Of a stretch of 64,000 nucleotides of DNA, positions 8,933 to 17,583 are shown one piece after another. Made by a program: the position numbers and the translations under genes. Within the stretch, counting starts at the first letter, position 1; each line of letters begins with the position of its first letter. Source of the DNA: Chryseobacterium indicum (lineage in GTDB: Bacteria; Bacteroidota; Bacteroidia; Flavobacteriales; Weeksellaceae); assembly GCF_021504595.1 (NCBI RefSeq), contig NZ_JACSGT010000002.1:434001-498000 (forward strand), written 5' to 3'. Below the pieces are notes generated by a model that saw only the letters and a program-made list of their open reading frames with translations, was not told the DNA's origin and searched no databases.

Positions 8933-9301
8933 TTAAATAATCTTACTCTTTAATTTGTTCTTATAAGTTGATGTTACTTTAAGAATCTCCAAAGATTCAT
9001 TCATAAGCTCATCTGTCATTATTTTTGAAGCTATATTAACTTCCTGAATTACTTCCAGCCAAAATACCGTTTCGTCTGCCTCTTCTACGACAATACAAAT
9101 TTTAGCATATTTCTCTTTATCTGATCTGGCTCTGCACATTGCTCTGTAATTGGCTGCTACAGAACTTGCTGAACGAAAAATCTGCTTTCTGATTACGGAT
9201 ACTTTATCAGAATATGGCAAGTCTGATAAACTATTGATTATATTTATTGCTAAAGTTTTTGTTCTTTGAGCAAAAATCTGATTGTAATTATTTTCCATCA
9301 T
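8933..9301 (-). CDS. Four-helix-bundle protein (23S rRNA intervening-sequence protein family)
   Basis: A 122-residue, mostly helical protein with the family pattern IFRSASSVAANYRAMCRA and VVEEADETVFWLEVI. Members of this family were first known from open reading frames inside 23S rRNA intervening sequences (Leptospira, Coxiella), and also occur as stand-alone genes in Bacteroidota; the function is unknown. Here it sits between murE and mraY inside an imperfect 30-bp inverted repeat whose right arm covers its own start codon. Confidence 0.85.
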   Translation of the reverse strand: MMENNYNQIFAQRTKTLAINIINSLSDLPYSDKVSVIRKQIFRSASSVAANYRAMCRARSDKEKYAKICIVVEEADETVFWLEVIQEVNIASKIMTDELMNESLEILKVTSTYKNKLKSKII

Positions 9302-9326
9302 TAATCAATTATCAATAATCATTAAT
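9297..9326 (-). repeat. Right arm of imperfect inverted repeat around the four-helix-bundle gene
   Basis: Matches the reverse complement of 8891-8920 at 25 of 30 positions. It spans the start codon of the four-helix-bundle gene (9301-9299) and ends 2 bp before the murE stop codon. Confidence 0.6.
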
Positions 9327-9328
9327 AT

Positions 9329-10789
9329 TTATTTACTCATAAGCTGCCACAGCTCATTAATCGTTTCCTTGTCGTCAAAATGATGTTTCACGCCGTTTAT
9401 TTCCTGATAGGTTTCGTGTCCTTTTCCGGCCACGAGAACGATATCTTTCGGTTCTGCAAATTTTATCGCCATTTTGATGGCTTCTTTTCTGTCCGGAATT
9501 GAAGTGTACTTGCTGAAGTTTTGAGGTTCAACACCGGCTTCGATTTCTTTGATGATTGCTGCCGGATCTTCTGTTCTCGGGTTGTCTGAAGTGATGATTG
9601 CCAATGTTGATTTTTTCGTGGCAATATTTCCCATTTCAGGTCTTTTTGAATGATCTCTGTCGCCTCCGCATCCGAAAACGGTGATCAGTCTTTCGTTTTT
9701 TGTTCTGATATCATTAATGCTGTCCAGAATGTTTTCCAATGCATCCGGAGTGTGTGCATAATCTACGATGAAGAAAATTCCGCCGTCTGATTTAAAGGTC
9801 TCAAATCTTCCGGACACTCTTTTTAGTCTGCTGATTGCCTGTAAAATTTCGTCTGACTCAAAACCCAGCTCGGAAGCAATTCCGAAAACCAATAAGAGGT
9901 TGTACACATTGAATTTTCCGGTGAGTGTTGTCCAGAATTCTTTTCCGTTGAAATTCAACAGCATTCCGTTGAAATCCACTTCCAATAATTTTCCGTGAAA
10001 ATCTGCCATTGTCTTCAAAGCATAAGATCTTTTTGTGGCTTTTGTGTTCTGAAGCATGACATTTCCGTTCTTATCATCCACATTGGTGATGGCAACCGCA
10101 GAATCTTCCAACTGATCGAAAAATCTCTTTTTCGTTTTCAGATATTCGTCAAACGTTTTATGATAATCTAAATGATCGTGTGTAAGATTGGTAAATCCGG
10201 CAATTTTAAAGTGAAGTCCCTCGATTCTGTTCTGGGCAATTCCGTGGGAGCTTACTTCCATAAAAGCGAACTCGCAGCCTTCTTCAACCGCCTGAGCTAA
10301 AATTTTATTGATGGTAATAACATCCGGAGTGGTGTGCGTTGCCGGAATGATCTTTTCTCCAATTCTGATTTCAACTGTCGAAAGCAAAGCGGAATCATAT
10401 CCTAAATTTTTAAATACATCAAAAAGCAGGGTAGAAACAGAAGTTTTTCCGTTGGTTCCTGTTACTCCGATTAATTTTAGTTTTTCTGAAGGATTACCGT
10501 AGAAATTGGAAGCTAAATGACCTAAAGTTTTGGATGAATCTTTTACTTTAATATAAGTAGCATTTTCATTAAGATGTTCTGGGAATTCTTCGCAAACGAT
10601 AGCTGTTGCTCCTTTTTCCACCGAAGATGCAATAAATGAATGTCCGTCCACAACCGTTCCTCTCATTGCGATGTACAAGGAGTTTTCCGTAACCTTTCTG
10701 CTGTCGAATACCAATTCTGAAATTTCACGGCTGTCGTCACCATGAATTTCTAATACCGGAATTCTTTTTAATAAATCATTTAACTGCAT
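9329..10789 (-). CDS. murE: UDP-MurNAc-tripeptide synthetase MurE
   Basis: MurE adds the third residue of the stem peptide. The 486-residue protein has the ATP loop GVTGTNGKTSVSTLLF and the Mur ligase signature VDYAHTPDALENIL. The specificity motif reads DNPRTEDP, matching the DNPR form that selects meso-diaminopimelate rather than lysine, so the wall is inferred to be of DAP type. Neighbours are ftsI upstream and, after the inserted four-helix gene, mraY. Confidence 0.96.
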   Translation of the reverse strand: MQLNDLLKRIPVLEIHGDDSREISELVFDSRKVTENSLYIAMRGTVVDGHSFIASSVEKGATAIVCEEFPEHLNENATYIKVKDSSKTLGHLASNFYGNPSEKLKLIGVTGTNGKTSVSTLLFDVFKNLGYDSALLSTVEIRIGEKIIPATHTTPDVITINKILAQAVEEGCEFAFMEVSSHGIAQNRIEGLHFKIAGFTNLTHDHLDYHKTFDEYLKTKKRFFDQLEDSAVAITNVDDKNGNVMLQNTKATKRSYALKTMADFHGKLLEVDFNGMLLNFNGKEFWTTLTGKFNVYNLLLVFGIASELGFESDEILQAISRLKRVSGRFETFKSDGGIFFIVDYAHTPDALENILDSINDIRTKNERLITVFGCGGDRDHSKRPEMGNIATKKSTLAIITSDNPRTEDPAAIIKEIEAGVEPQNFSKYTSIPDRKEAIKMAIKFAEPKDIVLVAGKGHETYQEINGVKHHFDDKETINELWQLMSK

Positions 10790-10860
10790 TTCTCTTTATT
10801 TGTTCCATAAGTTTCACTTACGGTTATTCATATTGAACCCTTCGGGTTCTTTTCTTTTTT

Positions 10861-12852
10861 TTAATTCTGCAGAGACAGATAAATTCTCTGGTTTCTGCTT
10901 ATGGTTGTGCCTTCTGTCGGGAATTGTTCTTTAATTCTTCCCACCCCCTTAAAATCTACACGGTAGCCTAAATTTTCCAGTTGCGGAATCACATTTTTAC
11001 CGATCAGCCCTACTACATTCGGCATCTGTTTATTATTTACTGCGACTTTTACGTTAGGTTCCACCATTTTGTTCAGGTTTACCTTTTTGTCGACAAGCAT
11101 TTCTCTTTCGATATTCTGCGGGGTCTTCAGGAAAGTTTTTCCTGCAATTTCTTTAAACACCGGTGCTGCAACGGTAGCTCCATAAAATCCTTTTGAGGTA
11201 TTTGGCTCGCTGATCATCACATAACAGGTATATTTCGGATTATCAGCAGGATAGAAGCCTGCAAATGACGAGCGGTATTTCATAGGACCAGGAAGCCAGT
11301 ATTCAAACCTTGCGGTTCCTGTTTTTCCTGCCATTTTTAAATTCGGTGTGAAAATACTTTTTGCGGTTCCTTTTTCAACAGCTTTTGTTAAAGCATTGGT
11401 CATCATTTTAATGGCTTTTTCAGATGCCATTTTGTTGACCATTACTTCCGGTTTTGCCGTGTACATTACTTTTCCGTCCTTCATAATTTTATCAATAAAT
11501 AAAGGCTTCAGCATTTTACCGTTGTTTGCGACTCCGTTATAGAAAGTGGCTAACTGCAACAGGTTTATGTTTGTAGAATATCCGTAGGCAATGGATGCGA
11601 GAGTTGCGGCATTCCATCTTTTGCTTTCGGGAGTTAAAATTTTTGGTTTTGTGATTCCCGGAAGTTCAATATTCATTTTATCGAATAACTTCCATCTTCT
11701 TAAATGATCTAAGAAAATCTGAGGCTTTTCGGCGTAATATTTTGTAATCAGTTTTGCGGAACCTACGTTGCTGGATTTAGCCAACACATCACTGATGTCA
11801 TACGTTCCGCCGCCGTGACCGTCTGAAATTCTCTGCTTTGCATATACCCAGATTCCGTTTCCTACATTTACGGTTGTATTTTCATCGATGAAACCGTCAT
11901 CCATTGCAGCCAAAAGTGAAATGGTTTTAAAGGTAGAACCCGGTTCTATATTGTCTTTCAGGGCATAATTATAAGAATCTACATAATCTCCATCGTCAGT
12001 TCTTCTTAAATTAACCATGGCGCGGACTTTTCCGGTTTCCACTTCCATGACAATCACAGTTCCGTGTTTTGCTTCGAAGTTCACGAGCTGTTTCTGTAAA
12101 GCCGAGTGTGCAATGTCCTGAATTCTAAGGTCTAATGTGGTATAAACATCTTCTCCGTCAACAGGTTCCTGCACTTTCCAGTAATCAATTGGTTTCCACT
12201 GGGATGAATTGATTCTCTGCTCCAGTCTTTTTCCGTCAGTTCCTCTTAAATATTTAGAGAAAGCGCCTTCAAGACCTGCTGTGTGAACGCCGTCGTCCAT
12301 TCCGATGGTTCCCGCTCCGATTTCTGAGGTAGCCAATTCTCTTTTATAGTTTCGGTCTACGATAAAACCTCCTTTGTTTTTGCCTTTTTTAAATATCGGA
12401 AATTTGCGGATTCTGTCGTACTGGTCAAAATCAAGTCCTTTAACCAAAGTGTAGTACTGATTTTTCTTTTTTCTCTGCTCGTCAAATTTCTTTCTGAATT
12501 CTGCTCTTGGCTTTCCGAACATTTTGCTGAGAGAATCTGTTAAAGCACCAATATTGTTGGTATAAATGGTGTCTTTCATCGTTTTGAAATCCAGATAGAT
12601 GTCGTAACGCATGACGGTTGTTGCCAGAATAGAGCCGTCCGAAGCAAAAAGATTTCCTCTTGCTGCTTTCAGGGTAGCTTCGCGGTAGTTTTTGTTGATG
12701 TAATCGTCTTTAATTTCCTGAACGTTCGTATTCTGAAGAATAACGATGCGCGCAAGGAACATTACAAACACGCACAAAGCCACCACAGCAAAGAGGTAGC
12801 CCCATCGTAACGTTTTTTTACGTTTGTTGTCGTATTCATTTTGCTTTTGCAT
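10861..12852 (-). CDS. ftsI: Septal penicillin-binding protein FtsI (PBP3 type) with C-terminal PASTA domain
   Basis: The transpeptidase that cross-links septal peptidoglycan together with FtsW. The 663-residue protein has one N-terminal membrane segment (about residues 14-35), a dimerisation domain, and the three active-site motifs: S-T-F-K in EPGSTFKTI, SSN in KSSNVGSAK and KTG in GKTGTARF. A single PASTA domain follows at the C terminus (starting MPNVVGLIGKNV). It overlaps ftsL by 17 bp, so the two are translated from one message. Confidence 0.95.
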   Translation of the reverse strand: MQKQNEYDNKRKKTLRWGYLFAVVALCVFVMFLARIVILQNTNVQEIKDDYINKNYREATLKAARGNLFASDGSILATTVMRYDIYLDFKTMKDTIYTNNIGALTDSLSKMFGKPRAEFRKKFDEQRKKKNQYYTLVKGLDFDQYDRIRKFPIFKKGKNKGGFIVDRNYKRELATSEIGAGTIGMDDGVHTAGLEGAFSKYLRGTDGKRLEQRINSSQWKPIDYWKVQEPVDGEDVYTTLDLRIQDIAHSALQKQLVNFEAKHGTVIVMEVETGKVRAMVNLRRTDDGDYVDSYNYALKDNIEPGSTFKTISLLAAMDDGFIDENTTVNVGNGIWVYAKQRISDGHGGGTYDISDVLAKSSNVGSAKLITKYYAEKPQIFLDHLRRWKLFDKMNIELPGITKPKILTPESKRWNAATLASIAYGYSTNINLLQLATFYNGVANNGKMLKPLFIDKIMKDGKVMYTAKPEVMVNKMASEKAIKMMTNALTKAVEKGTAKSIFTPNLKMAGKTGTARFEYWLPGPMKYRSSFAGFYPADNPKYTCYVMISEPNTSKGFYGATVAAPVFKEIAGKTFLKTPQNIEREMLVDKKVNLNKMVEPNVKVAVNNKQMPNVVGLIGKNVIPQLENLGYRVDFKGVGRIKEQFPTEGTTISRNQRIYLSLQN

Positions 12853-13234
12853 CTGTACTGTCCAGTTTTATTAGCAATTTATGAGGGTGGTTTTCAAGGG
12901 TCATTAAAGAATCCCGTGCAACCTCTTTCCCCAACTCCGATTCCATTTTTACTTTGATCAGCTTACTTTGTGCGTAAGCGTTTCGCGATTTATATTCTTC
13001 TGTTTCTTCTTTGAGTGCGTTAACTATTTTAATTTTCTTATTGACGAGGTGATTGCTGTAGATCATTGCCATCATCAATACAAACAACAGCAGAAAATAC
13101 TTGTAATGTATTTTAATCTCATCACGGTTCAGGAAATTACCTTTTATAATGTCTATAAAAGTTAATTTCTTCTGAGGACGATTTGTTGTTCTTTTTGCCA
13201 ATTTAAATGTCAATTTGTTTTGCAGTGAATTCAC
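12836..13234 (-). CDS. ftsL: FtsL-like cell division protein
   Basis: A 132-residue bitopic protein with a basic cytoplasmic start, a membrane segment at about residues 47-64 (FLLLFVLMMAMIYSNHLV) and a helical, coiled-coil-prone external part (KIKIVNALKEETEEYKSRNA). Sequence similarity to E. coli FtsL is weak, as is usual in this phylum; the call rests on topology and on the position between rsmH and ftsI with a 17-bp overlap with ftsI. Confidence 0.8.
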   Translation of the reverse strand: MNSLQNKLTFKLAKRTTNRPQKKLTFIDIIKGNFLNRDEIKIHYKYFLLLFVLMMAMIYSNHLVNKKIKIVNALKEETEEYKSRNAYAQSKLIKVKMESELGKEVARDSLMTLENHPHKLLIKLDSTDAKAK

Positions 13235-13302
13235 TTTGTGGTTAATCGTCAGGTTTTCTGAATTGAACTAAAATTGACGATTCACAATTCACATATTCAC
13301 TT

Positions 13303-14196
13303 TTATACTTTTATTCCTGTTCTCATTTTAGCACTTCTGGCTCTTGAGTTTTCTTCAATCTCCTTATCATCGGGAATGATGGCTTTGCTCTTTACCAGCT
13401 CGAATGCTTTTTTATAATTTCCGTAAATGTCTCTTTCGGGTTCTCCCTCGAACATTCCGTTTTTCAAAAATCTTTTTACCAGTCTGTCTTCTAAAGAATG
13501 GTAAGAGATGACTACCAGTCTTCCTTCGGATTTTAAAACGTTGTAAGCCTGAACCAGCATTTCTTTTAAAACTTCCAGCTCCTGATTAACTTCAATACGT
13601 ATTGCCTGAAACAACTGGGCATAAAATTTATTCACTTTATGCGGCGGAAGATAACTGAAGAGTTTTTTCAGATCTTCTGTTGTATCAATGCTTTTTGTTT
13701 TTCTGTGATGAACGATGTCTCTTGCCAATTTTCTTGCTTCTCTCAGTTCGCCATAATAATAAAAAATGTCGGCAAGCTGCTCTTCATCGTAATCGTTAAT
13801 CACTCTTTTGGCATCAAGACCCTGCATGACGTTCATTCTCATGTCTAACGGAGCATTGCTTCGCGTAGAAAAACCTCTTTCCGCTTCATCAAACTGATGC
13901 GAAGAAACACCCAGATCTGCCAGAATTCCGTCGACCTGAGAAACTCCGTAAATTAATAAAGAGTTTTCCAGAAACCTGAAGTTCTGATTAATGAGCGTAA
14001 ATCTCGGGTCATCAATTGTATTTTTAAGGGCGTCCAAGTCCTGATCAAAACTGAACAGTTTTCCTTTATCCGAAAGTCTGCTCAATATCTCTCTTGAATG
14101 GCCGCCGCCACCAAAAGTACAGTCCACATATATTCCGTCTGGATTCGTCACCAAATCATCAACACTCTGCTTCAGCAAAACGGGGTTATGATACAT
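13303..14196 (-). CDS. rsmH: 16S rRNA (cytosine1402-N4)-methyltransferase RsmH (MraW)
   Basis: RsmH methylates N4 of C1402 in 16S rRNA, using S-adenosylmethionine. The 297-residue protein opens with YHNPVLLKQSVD and the SAM-binding motif DCTFGGGGHSREIL, and contains GILADLGVSSHQFDEAERGF, the classical MraW block, and SYHSLEDRLVKRF near the end. It is the second gene of the dcw cluster, 37 bp after mraZ. Confidence 0.97.
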   Translation of the reverse strand: MYHNPVLLKQSVDDLVTNPDGIYVDCTFGGGGHSREILSRLSDKGKLFSFDQDLDALKNTIDDPRFTLINQNFRFLENSLLIYGVSQVDGILADLGVSSHQFDEAERGFSTRSNAPLDMRMNVMQGLDAKRVINDYDEEQLADIFYYYGELREARKLARDIVHHRKTKSIDTTEDLKKLFSYLPPHKVNKFYAQLFQAIRIEVNQELEVLKEMLVQAYNVLKSEGRLVVISYHSLEDRLVKRFLKNGMFEGEPERDIYGNYKKAFELVKSKAIIPDDKEIEENSRARSAKMRTGIKV

Positions 14197-14233
14197 GTTT
14201 TTAGTTGTGTTTTTTTACGTTTTTACAACGCAG

Positions 14234-14692
14234 TTATTCTTCTTCGAATGTGCCCATTACATCTTCGGCAAGATTCGCAAAATCGTCTTCACTGATAGAG
14301 ATTACTTTTTCGTAATCGTCCTTATCCCAGATCTCAAATAATTCTCCTGCACTGGTAATGACAATCTCTTTCTGAAGATTGGCAAAAACAGTAAGATCTT
14401 TAGAAATCTGTAACCTTCCGGCGTTATCCAGCTCCGCAATTTTTACACCTGCCGTAAACATTCTAATGAAATCAGCATTCTTTTTAATGAATCTGTTCAG
14501 TTTATTAATTTTGCCCATCACTTTATTCCATGCATTCATGGGGTAAACTTCCAGACAGGGTTGGAACACAGATCTTTTGACTACAAACGCCTTGTCGTCG
14601 AAGTTTTCCATCTGTTTAATTAAAGAGGAAGGAACTTTTAACCGGCCTTTGTCGTCAATTTTACACTCATATGTTCCAATGAAACTGTTCAT
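14234..14692 (-). CDS. mraZ: Division/cell wall cluster transcriptional repressor MraZ
   Basis: MraZ is a ring-forming SpoVT/AbrB-fold DNA-binding protein that represses its own dcw promoter. The start is placed at 14692 (MNSFIGTYECKIDDKGRLKV), giving 152 residues with two AbrB-like halves; the second contains the usual AELDNAGRLQI block. A longer reading from 14731 only adds 13 residues and would run through the operator. Three 10-bp-spaced TGGGA-type boxes (14726-14750) lie directly upstream. Confidence 0.95.
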   Translation of the reverse strand: MNSFIGTYECKIDDKGRLKVPSSLIKQMENFDDKAFVVKRSVFQPCLEVYPMNAWNKVMGKINKLNRFIKKNADFIRMFTAGVKIAELDNAGRLQISKDLTVFANLQKEIVITSAGELFEIWDKDDYEKVISISEDDFANLAEDVMGTFEEE

Positions 14693-14725
14693 TTGGGACA
14701 AATTTATATAATAATTTCTAAAATC

Positions 14726-14750
14726 TCCCACTTTTTCCCACTTTTTCCCT
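14726..14750 (-). promoter_or_regulatory. Probable MraZ operator (TGGGA boxes with 10-bp period)
   Basis: Read on the minus strand, 14750-14726 is AGGGAAAAAG, TGGGAAAAAG, TGGGA: three boxes of the form (A/T)GGGA, each separated by 5 bases. E. coli MraZ is known to bind TGGGN direct repeats spaced by 5 nt upstream of mraZ. A -7-like TAAATTTG sits just downstream on the minus strand (14706-14699), very close to the start codon. No match to a -33 element was seen. Confidence 0.75.
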
Positions 14751-14934
14751 TAATGTTAATAAGTTTTATTAAAGATTTAATTTTGATGGTGTAATAGGTT
14801 GATATGTTGGACGTTGATAAACCTCTTATTTACGCCATAATAAATAGATTTTCAAAAAAACAGTTAAAAAAGAGTTTGATATATTATTTTTATTTTAAAT
14901 TAGGGTAATCAAAATATTTTTGAGGTTTAATTTG

Positions 14935-14942
14935 TATTTTTG
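14935..14942 (+). promoter_or_regulatory. Bacteroidota -7 element of the alpha/beta hydrolase gene
   Basis: TATTTTTG fits TAnnTTTG and lies 22 bp before the ATG at 14965. It rules out the upstream in-frame ATG at 14920. No good TTTG -33 element is at the usual spacing. Confidence 0.55.
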
Positions 14943-14964
14943 CAAGGCTTTATTAAGGCATTTT

Positions 14965-15726
14965 ATGATATTTAGTACAAAAAAAGAAAAGAAATATACT
15001 TTCGTAGAAGCGGGGGAAGGACATCCATTGGTGCTGTTGCACGGTTTAATGGGTGGTTTGAGTAATTTCGATAAGATGGTAGATTTTTTTTCAGACAGAG
15101 GATTCAAAGTGTATGTTCCTCAGCTGCCGATCTACGATTTGCCGGTACTCAATACTAATCTTACGACTTTAGCAAAATATATTGCCAAATTTATAGAAAC
15201 CCATATTGAAGCTCCGGTAACGATTGTTGGAAATTCTATGGGAGGTCATGTAGGGCTTATTCTTACCCTGTCCAGACCGGATCTTATTAAAAATCTTGTG
15301 CTTACGGGAAGTTCAGGGCTTTACGAAAGAACTTTCGGGGACAGTTTCCCGAGAAAGAATGACCGTTCCTATATAAGAAAGAAAACAGAAGAGGTTTTTT
15401 ATGATCCTTCTGTTGCTACCGAAGCTTTGGTAGACGAAGTTTTCGCAGTGGTAAATGACAGGATGAAGGGAATAAAAACCGTAATGTTGGCGAGAAGTGC
15501 TATCAAGCACAACATGCTGCATGATCTGCCAAAGATTAAAACACCAACCTGTCTGATCTGGGGAAAACAGGATAATGTAACTCCTCCTGAAGTGGCGGAA
15601 GATATGCATAAATTTATTCCGAATTCAGATCTGTTCTGGATTGATCACTGCGGTCATGCAGCGATGATGGAAAAGCCGGATGAATTTAATGAAATTCTTT
15701 ATAACTGGGTAAAAGATAAAGTTTAA
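14965..15726 (+). CDS. Alpha/beta hydrolase
   Basis: A 253-residue cytoplasmic alpha/beta-fold hydrolase. The nucleophile elbow is G-N-S-M-G-G (in IVGNSMGGHVGL); the acid is the Asp of WGKQDNVTPP and the His lies in DHCGHAAMMEKPDEF. The oxyanion-side LLHGLMGG is near the N terminus. The substrate cannot be told. The start ATG at 14965 is chosen because a -7 element lies between it and the earlier ATG at 14920. The gene is divergent from mraZ and is followed by a terminator before engB. Confidence 0.9.
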   Translation: MIFSTKKEKKYTFVEAGEGHPLVLLHGLMGGLSNFDKMVDFFSDRGFKVYVPQLPIYDLPVLNTNLTTLAKYIAKFIETHIEAPVTIVGNSMGGHVGLILTLSRPDLIKNLVLTGSSGLYERTFGDSFPRKNDRSYIRKKTEEVFYDPSVATEALVDEVFAVVNDRMKGIKTVMLARSAIKHNMLHDLPKIKTPTCLIWGKQDNVTPPEVAEDMHKFIPNSDLFWIDHCGHAAMMEKPDEFNEILYNWVKDKV

Positions 15727-15741
15727 TTACAATATAAAATG

Positions 15742-15775
15742 ACCATTAAGAGCTTTTCTTAATGGTTTGTTTTTC
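15742..15775 (+). terminator. Rho-independent terminator after the hydrolase
   Basis: Stem ACCATTAAG (15742-15750) and CTTAATGGT (15758-15766) with a 7-base loop, followed by a T-rich run. Confidence 0.8.
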
Positions 15776-15792
15776 TAAAAATATTCAACAAA

Positions 15793-16416
15793 ATGGTTAT
15801 TAAAACAGCAACATTTGTAAAGAGCAGCGGAAAATGGCAGGATTGCCCGGAACCGAATCTTCCTGAGTATGCTTTCATCGGAAGATCGAATGTAGGAAAG
15901 TCTTCGCTCATCAATGCAATGATGAATCATAAAGATCTGGCTAAAACGTCTCAGACTCCGGGAAAAACACAGCTTATCAACCATTTCTTAGTGAACGAAA
16001 ACTGGTATCTCACGGATTTGCCGGGTTACGGATATGCAAAAGTTTCGAAATCGATCAGAAAGGATTTTGAAAAGCTCATCACGAATTATATTCTGAACCG
16101 AAGAAATCTGGTTAATCTTTTCGTTTTGGTAGATTCCAGACATAAACCTCAGAATATTGATCTGGAATTCATCCAGTGGTGCGGTGAAAGCGGCGTTCCG
16201 TTTTCCATCGTGTTTACAAAAGCAGATAAGCTGAAGCCGAATGTTGTGATAAAAAATGTGGAGGATTATAAAGCAGAGCTTCATAAAACATGGGAAGATC
16301 TGCCGGAATTATACGTAACCTCAGCAGAAAAGAAGGAGGGTGGTGATGAAATTTTAAGTTTCATTCAGAAAACCAATGAGTTTTTGATCAATAATAACGT
16401 AAGTTTTGATGAGTAA
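15793..16416 (+). CDS. engB: Ribosome biogenesis GTPase EngB (YsxC/YihA)
   Basis: EngB is a small essential GTPase in assembly of the large ribosomal subunit. The 207-residue protein has G1 GRSNVGKSSL (about residues 32-41), the switch region SQTPGKTQ, G3 DLPGYGYAKV, and G4 TKADK, in the correct order. Length is typical. It overlaps the acetyltransferase start by 8 bp, so the two are co-translated. Confidence 0.96.
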   Translation: MVIKTATFVKSSGKWQDCPEPNLPEYAFIGRSNVGKSSLINAMMNHKDLAKTSQTPGKTQLINHFLVNENWYLTDLPGYGYAKVSKSIRKDFEKLITNYILNRRNLVNLFVLVDSRHKPQNIDLEFIQWCGESGVPFSIVFTKADKLKPNVVIKNVEDYKAELHKTWEDLPELYVTSAEKKEGGDEILSFIQKTNEFLINNNVSFDE

Positions 16417-16858
16417 TATTATCTGGAAAATAAAAACCTTCGACGAATTTACGGTTCCTGAACTGTATGCGGTTTTAAAAGCCCGGATTGATGTTTTTGT
16501 GGTGGAGCAGAACTGTCCTTATCCGGATTTAGACGGTTATGATCAGAAAGCAGTTCACATCTGGGCAGAAGAAGACGGCGAAGTTTTGGCGAACTGCAGG
16601 ATTTTCGACAAAGGAATAAAATATGATGAAGCTTCAATAGGAAGGGTTTTAACCACAGAGAAGGCGAGAGGAAAAAACTTAGGCAGACAATTGATCCAAT
16701 ATGCGGTTGAAACGATCGAAAACCGTTTTCGGACTTCTGAAATCAGGATTTCTGCGCAGGATTACCTGCTGAAATTTTATGGAGATTTCGGGTTTAAAGA
16801 TACGGGAAAAAAATATCTGGAAGACGACATTCCGCATACGGAAATGCTCAGAAAATAA
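16409..16858 (+). CDS. GNAT-family N-acetyltransferase, ElaA type
   Basis: A 149-residue single-domain acetyltransferase. The pattern RIDVFVVEQNCPYPDLDG near the start and SIGRVLTTEKARGKNLGRQL (acetyl-CoA loop) are typical of ElaA-like members; the acceptor is unknown. The ATG at 16409 is preferred over a TTG one codon earlier. It overlaps engB and ends 2 bp before a terminator. Confidence 0.9.
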   Translation: MSNIIWKIKTFDEFTVPELYAVLKARIDVFVVEQNCPYPDLDGYDQKAVHIWAEEDGEVLANCRIFDKGIKYDEASIGRVLTTEKARGKNLGRQLIQYAVETIENRFRTSEIRISAQDYLLKFYGDFGFKDTGKKYLEDDIPHTEMLRK

Positions 16859-16860
16859 AG

Positions 16861-16890
16861 AAAAGCGAGGAATTGATTCTTCGCTTTTTT
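16861..16890 (+). terminator. Rho-independent terminator after the acetyltransferase
   Basis: AAAAGCGAGGAA (16861-16872) pairs with TTCTTCGCTTTT (16877-16888) apart from one G-T wobble, loop TTGA, ending in a T run. Confidence 0.85.
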
Positions 16891-17310
16891 GTTGTTGGAT
16901 TTTTCATCAAGACGCAAGAAGCTGAATATATATTTTATAAAAAGCGCAAAGATTTTATCTTTAAACTAATTTCAGAATTAACCGCAAAAGGGACAAAAGA
17001 TGATGTTAAAGCGAATTTCCAAGATAATCTAAGCGCTCAAAAGAATAAAAATCAAAGATTTTTAAAAACTATTGTTTTCTTTTTCATTTGTAATGATCAA
17101 CTTTAAATAAAAAATTTAGTAGATCTTTTGTGACTTTTGCTGTTAAATAAAAGTTTAAACAGACTTTTTGATAAAATTGATTGAAAAATCTTTGATTTTT
17201 TTAACTTATGTGTTCTTTTTTTTCATTTAAGCTTTAAACTTAACCACTAAAGTATTACCATCTTTTGCACCTTTAGATAAGTTTACTATTTAAATCAACT
17301 GTAGTACACT
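16891..17310. other. AT-rich intergenic stretch without a supported gene
   Basis: No reading frame here looks like a protein. Two small hairpins of the form AAAAATC-N3-GATTTTT are visible near 17055 and 17190 in opposite sense. It leads into the 21-bp repeat array. Confidence 0.5.
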
Positions 17311-17583
17311 AAAATATGCAGTGCATGAATAAAAATATAGTGAGCAACAACTAAAATGTAGTGAGTAATGACAAAAATACAGTGAGCAACAATAAAAATA
17401 CAGTGAGCAACAACAAAAACATAGTGAGTAATAACAAAAATGGAGTAAGCAATCACAAAAATACAGTGAGCAATGATAAAAATATACTGCGCTAAACTAA
17501 AAATACGCTGTGCTAAAGCAAAAATGCCGAGAACCGAAATAAAAGCATAGCGGACTAGAATAAAAAGTACAAGAAGTATAATA
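17311..17583. repeat. Array of thirteen degenerate 21-bp repeats with phased A-tracts
   Basis: Thirteen consecutive 21-base units without a single insertion or deletion; the best-conserved ones read AAAATACAGTGAGCAACAA plus two bases, and nearly all start with AAAA. The middle units (17332-17478) are the closest to each other; the last three are strongly diverged. The minus strand is open from 17609 to 17298 (104 codons, no ATG) and would encode a hydrophobic seven-residue repeat of the type IFVVAHC. I do not call it a gene because no ATG start is present. 21 bp equals two helical turns, so intrinsic bending is likely. Confidence 0.85.

Noticed and set aside
10835..10860. GAACCC-TTC-GGGTTC hairpin with T run between ftsI and murE
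   Set aside because: The T run lies on the strand opposite to the operon, so it would not stop dcw transcription; too little to call a feature.
16873..17106. Open frame of 77 codons after the acetyltransferase
   Set aside because: It begins inside the terminator hairpin, is AT-driven in composition and shows no protein-like pattern.
17311..17583. Possible CRISPR array
   Set aside because: Units are head-to-tail with no unique spacers, and no cas genes are near.
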